In this document: in pieces, positions 33,599 to 39,571 of the stretch
Layout: every line of letters begins with the position of its first letter
How positions within the stretch are numbered: the stretch's first letter is position 1
Translations under genes and position numbers: made by a program
Source of the DNA: Cytophagales bacterium
Lineage (GTDB): Bacteria > Bacteroidota > Bacteroidia > Cytophagales > Thermoflexibacteraceae
Length of the DNA stretch: 39,571 nucleotides
Direction: 5' to 3'
Assembly: GCA_947457925.1 (NCBI GenBank)
Contig: CANGYA010000013.1
Location: 1-39,571, forward strand
Notes under the pieces: model-generated
The model's database searches: none
What the model saw: only the letters and a program-made list of their open reading frames with translations
What the model was told of the DNA's origin: nothing

Positions 33599-35122
33599 TT
33601 AACGCATCACCGCTAAAACCTCCTCTATATACTCCCGACTATTGGATAAACGAGGGACTTTGTTTTGACCACCCAATTTATTTTTGCGTTTGAGCCATTC
33701 AAAAAATGTTCCTTTGGGGGCTGCGTGTACCAACGGAGCTACTAAGGCAATATCTTGGTATCTCTTGGCATCATAGTCCGCATTGAGTTGGCGGAGGGTT
33801 TCGTCGAGAATTTGGGTAAAGGTGGTTAGGTTTTCGGGTTGTTTTTCAAACTCTATTACCCATTCGTGTCCGCCTCTGTTGTAGCTGCCGTTTTTGTCCG
33901 AACTTAAGTAGATAGGGGCAGCCGTAAAGTTGTTGATAATAGCATTCGTAGCTTCGCAAGCCGTTGTAATAGCTATTTCGGCATTTTCTACCATGACCTC
34001 CTCGCCAAAAGCATTGATAAAGTGCTTGGTACGTCCCGCAATTTTGATGCGGTAAGGCGAAATGCTGGTAAATTTTACGGTATCGCCAATATTATATCGC
34101 CAAAGTCCTGCGTTGGTGCTTATCAAAACGGCATACGTTTTCCCCAATTCTACTTGGTCTAAACCTATGGCTTTGGGCTGTTCTTTGTCCCATTCTTCTA
34201 CGGGCAAAAACTCAAAATACACACCGTAATCCAATAATAACAGCATTTCATCACTGTTTTTCTGGTCTTGCAAGCCAAAAAAACCTTCGGAAGCATTGTA
34301 AACCTCCAAATAGTGCATTTTGTCCGAAGGAATTAGCTGTTTGAAAAGTTGGCGGTAAGGGTGAAACGCCACTGCCCCATGAAAAAATACTTCCAAATTT
34401 TCCCACACTTCACAAATATTACTTTTGCCTGTAATGTCCAAAATTCTTTGCAACAAAACCACCGTCCATGTAGGTACGCCTGCCATACTTGTTACATTCT
34501 GGCGGAGGGTTTCTTGTGCCATTGCCTCTATTTTTTCTTCCCATTTGTCCATCAGGGCAGTTTTCAGGCTGGGAGTTCTTAAATATTCCGCCCAAAAAGG
34601 TAAATTTTTCATCAAAACTGCCGAAACATCTCCGTAGTAGCTGTTGGGGTTCAGGTGATTGGGGCTAAGACTACCGCCAATAGACAAAGTTTTCCCTGCC
34701 AAAACCTTTGTATCAGGGTAATTGTCTATGTAAAGGGCTAACATATCTTGCCCACCTCTGTAATTACACTCCTTTAAGGCTTCGTTGGACACAGGAATAA
34801 ACTTACTACGGGCATTGGTCGTACCTGAAGACTTCGAAAATTTGTCGATGTGTGAAGCCCATAATACATTTTGTTCTCCGCGTAGCATACGTTCTATGTA
34901 TGGATACAACTGTTCATACGCCGATACAGGCACTCTTTGGCGGAACTGTTCGGGGTTTTTGATACTACTGTAGTCGTACAACTTGCCCCACTCCGTATTT
35001 TTGGCACTTTGAATAAGCCCTTGAAACTGTTGGGCTTGTACGTCATGCGGAAACAATCTGAATTGGTCTATTCTTCGCATTCTTTGGCGAAAAAACAGAT
35101 TGGCAAGTGTGGTAAATATCAT
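33599..35122 (-). CDS. GH3-family acyl-acid-amido synthetase-like protein
   Basis: 507 residues. GH3 enzymes adenylate a carboxylic acid and join it to an amino acid; the plant members act on auxin and jasmonate, while bacterial substrates are mostly unknown. Family features: DYSSIKNPEQFRQRVPVSAY near the start, ATP-binding KFSKSSGTTNARSKFIPVS, the mid-region LEVYNASEGFFGLQDQ, ISTNAGLWRYNIGDTVKFTS, and IKIAGRTKHFINAFGEEVM at the hinge. It lacks a signal peptide and is cytoplasmic. Full-length. Common in Bacteroidota chromosomes; function in this group is not settled. Upstream of prfA on the same strand and preceded by the CCTATAAGG hairpin. Confidence 0.93.
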   Translation of the reverse strand: MIFTTLANLFFRQRMRRIDQFRLFPHDVQAQQFQGLIQSAKNTEWGKLYDYSSIKNPEQFRQRVPVSAYEQLYPYIERMLRGEQNVLWASHIDKFSKSSGTTNARSKFIPVSNEALKECNYRGGQDMLALYIDNYPDTKVLAGKTLSIGGSLSPNHLNPNSYYGDVSAVLMKNLPFWAEYLRTPSLKTALMDKWEEKIEAMAQETLRQNVTSMAGVPTWTVVLLQRILDITGKSNICEVWENLEVFFHGAVAFHPYRQLFKQLIPSDKMHYLEVYNASEGFFGLQDQKNSDEMLLLLDYGVYFEFLPVEEWDKEQPKAIGLDQVELGKTYAVLISTNAGLWRYNIGDTVKFTSISPYRIKIAGRTKHFINAFGEEVMVENAEIAITTACEATNAIINNFTAAPIYLSSDKNGSYNRGGHEWVIEFEKQPENLTTFTQILDETLRQLNADYDAKRYQDIALVAPLVHAAPKGTFFEWLKRKNKLGGQNKVPRLSNSREYIEEVLAVMR

Positions 35123-35143
35123 GGCGAAATGTCTGTATAGTTG

Positions 35144-35176
35144 AAACCTATAAGGTTTTTTAAACCTTATAGGTTT
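35144..35176. repeat. CCTATAAGG hairpin, copy 2
   Basis: AAACCTATAAGGTTT (35144-35158) and AAACCTTATAGGTTT (35162-35176), perfect, loop TTT. Near-copy of 9478-9507. Between the SpoIIE fragment's stop and the GH3 start on the minus strand; a likely terminator for the upstream gene. Confidence 0.75.
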
Positions 35177-35271
35177 TAGTTATCTTCAAATGTTACAAAT
35201 TACTATAATTTCTACCCTATCACACAATTTTAAGCTACAAAATTGTAGTTTTTCATTTAACCAATTCTTTA

Positions 35272-36249
35272 CTATGCAATGCGTATGCCTATGAGTGTTA
35301 TATCATCTGTTTGCGGTTCGTTGGCTTCAACTTGCCATTCTGTAATGGTTTTTACAACTATTTTTTCTTGTGTCGCCACGTCTTGATGAGCAATAGACTG
35401 TAACAATTCACGTAATTGCTTTTTCATAAATCTGCGGTTGTCTTTGCCCCCAAATTGGTCTTGGTAGCCGTCTGATGCCAAATAAATCATAGTTGGTTTA
35501 TCTATCATTAATTCATGTTTGGTATAAGCAAAGTCTTTTTCAATACTCAAACCTATCGGCATTTTATCGGCTTTTATTTCATTAAACTCTTGATTTTGAA
35601 TATAATATAAAGGAAACATAGCTCCTGCATACTCTATTTTTACTTCTTTCACGTCTGTTAATTGCAGTGCCGTTTTAGGTGCTTTCAGTATTCGTAGCAC
35701 CGCCAAATCCATACTGTCCCTTACCTTTCCGTCATTGGCAGCCAAAATTTTAGTCAATAATACAGGCACTTGGTTAATAATGGTATTAGGGGCAGTAATG
35801 CCTTGTTCTTCAATGATTTGGTTCAAAATAGTGTTGCCAATCATTGTCATAAAAGCCCCCGAAACGCCGTGTCCTGTGCAGTCCACTGCTATCAAAATGG
35901 TGCAGTTGGGCAGTTCTTTGAACCAATAAAAATCACCACTTACAATATCACGAGGTTTGTAAAACACAAAACTTTCTGGAAACACCTCCCTAATTTGCGT
36001 AATAGTAGGCAAAATGGCTTTCTGAATACGCAGAGCATAGTTGATAGAAGCCACAATATCGTCATTCTTCTTCTCAATAATCAATTTTTGTTCTTGTACT
36101 TGCCCCAAAGTAGCCGATAAACTTTCATTCATTTCGACCAATACATCAGAGTTTTGCCTTAATTCTTCTTCGGAGGCTTGTAATTCAGCATTTTTTTCCG
36201 CAATTTCTATTTGTTGTTTTCTTAGTAATTTGTTTTGTTGGTGGTTTCG
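35272..36249 (-). pseudogene. C-terminal half of a TPR-SpoIIE phosphatase, cut off by in-frame TAG
   Basis: Continues the upstream TPR gene in the same reading frame after a single TAG at 36250-36252. The 36 codons between that stop and the first usable start (TTG at 36141, or ATG at 36132) read as ordinary coiled coil (RNHQQNKLLRKQQIEIAEKN), so the two halves were one gene of about 870 codons. Domains here: rest of the coiled coil, then SpoIIE phosphatase with VFYKPRDIVSGDFYWF, DCTGHGVSGAFMTMIG and IYLASDGYQDQFGGKD. Metal-binding Asp residues are present, so the phosphatase itself is undamaged. Without readthrough or a restart it is not made as part of the sensor. A restart at 36141/36132 would give a soluble phosphatase of about 286-290 residues. 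Confidence 0.8.
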
Positions 36250-37881
36250 CTATGCAGCCACCGCCACAATGAGTACAATCAAAAAAGCTGCTATGATAAT
36301 CCAATACGCCAACTGTTCACGATTTTTTCCCTCTTTTAGCTCCAAATCTTGGACTCTTTTGTTGGTTTCTAAGAGTTGATTACGGTTTTTCTCTAACTCC
36401 AATGCCTTTTTCTGCTCCTCTTGTTGAGCTTGTTTCTTTTCTATTTCAAGGCTTTGTAATTGTTTTTGTTGTTCTAAACTTGCAATTTCTTGGTTTTTTC
36501 TTTCTGTTTCTAGTCGTTGTTGGGCAAGTTTTAGTTGCTGTTCAGTAGCTTCTTTAGCTAATTGTTCATTTTTTAACTTAACAGCTTGTAAGTTTTTTTC
36601 TTGTTGCAAAATTTGCAAAGTTTGTTCTTGCTTTTGTGCCTCCAAAGCCATTTGTTTCAAAGTTAAATTTTGTTTTTCTTTTTCTGCTAAACCTAATAAC
36701 AAATCATTTTCAGTTTGTTGTACGTTTGCTTGTGCTTTTTGGGTTTCTTCTTTCTGTTTTGCTATTTGTTGTGATAATAATTGACGATATTCCTCCGATT
36801 TTTTGAAGTTTTCTTGTGCTTGCTTAAAATCACTTTGTTGCGTATAAGCATTATTCAAAACCAAATAAGCATCAGCCAAAGCCTTGTAAGCATTGATAGG
36901 CGTAGCCACTTCAATAGCTTTTTCAGCTAATGCAATCGCATTAAAACTGTGTTTACGAAGCAACTCATTTCCTGCCAATAAATTATAAGCCGTTGCAAGG
37001 TCTTCTGGATTTTTGCTTTTACTGCTCAAATCTATTGCCTTGTTATAGTAAGTTTCGGCGGCTAGAAAATTACCCAACATAGAATAAGTAACCGCCATAT
37101 TATTGATAACAGCAAGATTTTCTTGATTTAGCTTACTAAATTCCTCAATAGCTTTGTTCAGATAAAGGGCAGAATTTTTTAAATCTCCTTGTTGGCGGAA
37201 CAAATAGCCTGTATTTTGATAGGCAAATGCTAAATTTTCGGTGTTTTTTGCGTCTTTGCTGTTCGGATTACTTGCCTTGACTTTTTCGTATTCAGCACTC
37301 AATTTTTGGGCATAATCTAAGGCTGCAACATACTTTTTTTGTGCCGAACAAAGACTAAGCAAATTAGACAAAGCCAAAGTTTCGGTAGCAAGGTCTTTAT
37401 TTTGCAAAGCTATTTGCAGTAAGTCAGCATAATTTTTTTCGGCATTCGCATAATTTTTTTGCAAAGCATAACATTCTGCTATTTCCTTTGTCCATTCTGT
37501 TGGCTTGGAAATTTGGTAAAAAGGTTGTGCTTTTTGCAAATGCACAATACTTTGTGTATAAGCCTTTTGATTTTTATAGATTTTAGCTAACAAAAAATGT
37601 ATAGTTGCTGCTTTTTTATCATTTTCAGGTTCATTTTTCAGATTTTCAGCACTCTTTAAGGCAGTCAAAGTATAGGGCAAGGCAGTAGCGTAGTCGTTTT
37701 GCTGCACATAAAAAACAGCTAATTGATGGGCAATATCAGCCGTTTGGCTGTTATTACCTTGTTTTTCGGCTTCGGCTAAGGCTTGTTTCCATTGGGTAGG
37801 GTTGTTTTGTTGTGCCAGCCCTTTGGAAATTGTGATGAAACAAAGCCCGAAAAGTAAGAGATATGGTAAGAGTTTTTTCAT
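36250..37881 (-). CDS. TPR sensor half of a split SpoIIE phosphatase gene
   Basis: 543 residues ending at TAG (36250-36252). Signal peptide MKKLLPYLLLFGLCFITISKG, then about seven TPR units (LAVFYVQQNDYATALPYTLT, LAFAYQNTGYLFRQQGDLKN and similar) to about 375. A long Gln/Lys/Glu coiled coil (about 375-520) and a membrane helix (LAYWIIIAAFLIVLIVAVAA) follow, right at the end. Family members continue past this helix into a cytoplasmic coiled coil and output domain; here that part follows in frame after the stop (35272-36249). So this product would be a periplasmic TPR protein anchored by a C-terminal helix with no output. Alternatives: recent nonsense mutation, sequencing error, or programmed readthrough. 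Confidence 0.85.
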   Translation of the reverse strand: MKKLLPYLLLFGLCFITISKGLAQQNNPTQWKQALAEAEKQGNNSQTADIAHQLAVFYVQQNDYATALPYTLTALKSAENLKNEPENDKKAATIHFLLAKIYKNQKAYTQSIVHLQKAQPFYQISKPTEWTKEIAECYALQKNYANAEKNYADLLQIALQNKDLATETLALSNLLSLCSAQKKYVAALDYAQKLSAEYEKVKASNPNSKDAKNTENLAFAYQNTGYLFRQQGDLKNSALYLNKAIEEFSKLNQENLAVINNMAVTYSMLGNFLAAETYYNKAIDLSSKSKNPEDLATAYNLLAGNELLRKHSFNAIALAEKAIEVATPINAYKALADAYLVLNNAYTQQSDFKQAQENFKKSEEYRQLLSQQIAKQKEETQKAQANVQQTENDLLLGLAEKEKQNLTLKQMALEAQKQEQTLQILQQEKNLQAVKLKNEQLAKEATEQQLKLAQQRLETERKNQEIASLEQQKQLQSLEIEKKQAQQEEQKKALELEKNRNQLLETNKRVQDLELKEGKNREQLAYWIIIAAFLIVLIVAVAA

Positions 37882-37887
37882 TTTAAG

Positions 37888-38757
37888 TTACGTAATTGTA
37901 AGCTGTAACTGCACCCCAAAAGTATTTTTCACTGTCTTTTTATTGTCAAGATTAAAGTTTGTAATAAAAAGTTCTTTTCCTAATTGACGAGATGCTCCAT
38001 TTGAATTTTCTGCTTGATTACGCATTCCATACATTAAATCCCATTCCACAATATTTGCAAACGAGAATAAATCCTTTATATATTCACAATTATCATAAGT
38101 AATCAACCATTTATGATTACAATTTTTCATTACTTCCGCAAATCTTTTGTGGTCAAAACCTTTATGTAACTTACCTTTTTTTCCATAAAGGGCAGATTTT
38201 GTTGCAGAAAAGTACGGTGGGTCAAGAAAAATAAATACATTTTCGCCTGTTGTGCCTACAACTTCTTCATAGTCTAAATTTGTAATTGTTGTGTTCTTTA
38301 CTACGTTTTTTAAAAGCTCTAATCGTTGGATACTACTTTCTGTAAACCGTTTTTGAAAGGCTTGCTCCGAAAACCCGCCTGCTTCGGTTGTACCAGAAAA
38401 AGTAATTCGATTAAAAACGAAAAAGGCACTTGCTTTTTTCAAATCGTCAAAGCTATTTATATTTTCGCCCAAGAATTTGTGTAATGCTTTACCATTTTCA
38501 AATTCTTTTTTCCAGACATTTACTTGATTGATAAGACCTTGTAAATCTTTTTGTGAATATTCCCAAAATTTGTATAACTCAAAATACAAGTCATTTATCC
38601 AATATTTTCTATGAGGATAAAGTTGTTTCAATGCTAAAAACACTGAACCGCCACCCACAAAAGGCTCTCTAAATTCTTCAAAATGAGGGATTAAGGGCAA
38701 AATTTGCTCTAATGCCTTACTTTTTCCGCCAGGGTATCTTAATGGGCTTTTTATCAT
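37888..38757 (-). CDS. D12-class (Dam-like) DNA adenine methyltransferase
   Basis: 289 residues, alpha-class N6-adenine methyltransferase. The start MIKSPLRYPGGKSKALEQIL is the typical D12 N-terminus, followed by motif I EPFVGGGSVFLAL (31-43) and motif IV FLDPPYFSA (177-185), with KHKWLITYD-like motif VI/VII (HKWLITYDNCEYI) and MRNQ...GKELFITNF near the end. Target unknown; Dam itself acts at GATC, but members of this class have various sites. It lies four bases after a short gene with a PD-(D/E)XK-like motif, which suggests a type II system whose nuclease may be reduced. The pair is A+T rich compared with the core genes. Confidence 0.92.
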   Translation of the reverse strand: MIKSPLRYPGGKSKALEQILPLIPHFEEFREPFVGGGSVFLALKQLYPHRKYWINDLYFELYKFWEYSQKDLQGLINQVNVWKKEFENGKALHKFLGENINSFDDLKKASAFFVFNRITFSGTTEAGGFSEQAFQKRFTESSIQRLELLKNVVKNTTITNLDYEEVVGTTGENVFIFLDPPYFSATKSALYGKKGKLHKGFDHKRFAEVMKNCNHKWLITYDNCEYIKDLFSFANIVEWDLMYGMRNQAENSNGASRQLGKELFITNFNLDNKKTVKNTFGVQLQLTIT

Positions 38758-38761
38758 TGTT

Positions 38762-39262
38762 TTATCTTTCTTTCAAAATTACCATAAATCCATTTGTTTT
38801 AGCTTCTTCAAATAAGGTTTTCAGATAATTTTGTTGTGCCTGCTTTAATTTATTTTCCTTACAAAAATGTTCAAATTCTGTTTCATTTGCCACTGAATTG
38901 ATTACTGATTTGAGTTTTGAAGAACTCAAAAGTAAAACAGGAATTGCATTTTTGGGTATGTTATTTACTACTGTATTTTTCAAATTGGTGTATAAAATCA
39001 TTTTTAGTAAGCCGTCTTTTATATCACTATTATTTGGTAAAATACTTGAATTTTTGGCTATACTCCCAGCGTGTTTTCCTTCTATCAAATAAATTTTATC
39101 ATTTTCTAATTTGACTTCATCTACAGTTAAAAAATATTCGCCACCTAAAAAGTTCGTGATAGTAATTTTTGCCTTTGTCAAAGTTGCTAAGACTTCTTTA
39201 GGTTGTATGGTTACAAATTCCCTACTCTGTGCTTCTTTTGCTTTTTTGCGTGAAAACTCCAT
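38762..39262 (-). CDS. Short PD-(D/E)XK-like protein, probable (truncated?) restriction endonuclease
   Basis: 166 residues from ATG at 39262. A nuclease-like core is visible: YFLTVDEV with Asp48, then KIYLIEGKHAG with Glu61 and Lys63, i.e. D-x12-E-x-K spaced as in PD-(D/E)XK enzymes. It directly precedes a D12 methyltransferase (four-base gap), as endonucleases often do. No family recognised. Oddity: the frame stays open for 23 sense codons above the ATG, up to TAA at 39332-39334, and that stretch (RDYGSLLHNFQEVISKS) reads like protein but has no ATG/GTG/TTG start. So the true N-terminus may be lost, or translation may begin at a rare start. Could be an inactive remnant or an orphan small nuclease. 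Confidence 0.55.
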   Translation of the reverse strand: MEFSRKKAKEAQSREFVTIQPKEVLATLTKAKITITNFLGGEYFLTVDEVKLENDKIYLIEGKHAGSIAKNSSILPNNSDIKDGLLKMILYTNLKNTVVNNIPKNAIPVLLLSSSKLKSVINSVANETEFEHFCKENKLKQAQQNYLKTLFEEAKTNGFMVILKER

Positions 39263-39571
39263 AAATTCTTTTGTACTTTTACTAATGACTTCTTGAAAAT
39301 TGTGTAGTAAACTACCGTAATCCCTTAAACTTTATGTATTGATTTTCAATAAGTTAGGTTCTTACTACCTATGTATCTGTGATAAACCTTTTTTTCAAAA
39401 GTACCCTAAAAATACGTAAAAACAGCCTATTGTAAGGTTTTTTACTATTTTTTCCCTAATACTTTAAAAAAAGTTTATCAAAGTAGTAAGGTGTACGAAT
39501 TTCAAAGAACTAAGCAAAAGAAAAAATAGTGCAATTTTTTTAAAGACTTTCTAAGCCCTTTTCAGACTTAG
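39263..39571. other. Intergenic region with a loose inverted repeat, no gene seen
   Basis: 309 bases up to the window edge. Apart from the 23 open codons described for the preceding gene, no coding sequence is apparent. CTTACTAC (39361-39368) and GATAAAC (39381-39387), followed by a T run and AAAGTA, recur inverted at 39461-39490 (GTAGTAAG 39483-39490, GTTTATC 39473-39479). The copies differ by a nine-base spacer. Purpose unknown: could be paired promoter-like sites or worn element ends. Confidence 0.4.

Noticed and set aside
36240-36260. Frameshift between the TPR and SpoIIE halves
   Set aside because: Both halves are in the same frame and the codons after the TAG read on directly; the lesion is a nonsense codon.

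Overview
The window looks like a chromosomal segment of a Bacteroidota bacterium, most likely a Cytophagales-type glider. The signs are a 1368-residue surface protein ending in the gliding-motility/type B sorting domain of the type IX secretion system, three SpoIIE-type phosphatases fused to propeller, 7TMR-DISM or TPR sensors, KdsA (LPS core synthesis, so Gram-negative), a GH3-family adenylating enzyme, and promoters that fit the Bacteroidota TTTG-N19-TAnnTTTG pattern. No close species identity is claimed.

Layout. 1-193: start of a TrpG/PabA glutaminase (minus, cut by the window edge). 246-2407: a type II restriction-modification pair (minus). 2467-4578: FtsI-like PBP with one PASTA domain. 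4689-7474: a defence island. A divergent XRE regulator faces a compact operon of DarT toxin, an HD-domain protein, and a DarG-type macrodomain antitoxin with an XRE-like tail. 7550-16211: exported TPR-Ppx/GppA-like protein, two SpoIIE phosphatases and a lipoprotein. 16266-19188: ArsR regulator, malate dehydrogenase, TspO, a small Cys-rich protein and Hsp20. 19517-25491: ribosomal protein S1, POT peptide transporter, RlpA, KdsA. 25691-29797: the giant repeat surface protein. 29987-35122: DPP-IV peptidase, RF1 and GH3 protein. 35272-37881: a third SpoIIE sensor gene, cut in two by an in-frame TAG. 37888-39262: a second methyltransferase with a short PD-(D/E)XK protein.

Core genes have ordinary base use (the 60-base line 30001-30060 in the peptidase has 26 G/C). 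The defence genes are much more A+T rich (5221-5280 in darT has 16 G/C), which fits acquisition by transfer. The most interesting system is the darT-HD-darG operon: the known DarTG system has two genes, and here an HD-type phosphohydrolase is translationally coupled between toxin and antitoxin.

Intergenic DNA is unusually rich in long palindromes. There are at least three dispersed families: a core GTGTAATCTTTT mirrored around a single G (three copies), an element of roughly 70-115 bp with GCATAGACTTTAGTC ends (two close copies and one variant), and CCTATAAGG hairpins (two copies). Single 68-bp and 38-bp perfect palindromes also occur. Many lie at gene ends and probably act as terminators; the 38-bp one overlaps the likely arsR promoter and is a good operator candidate. 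No tRNA, rRNA, CRISPR array or insertion sequence was found.
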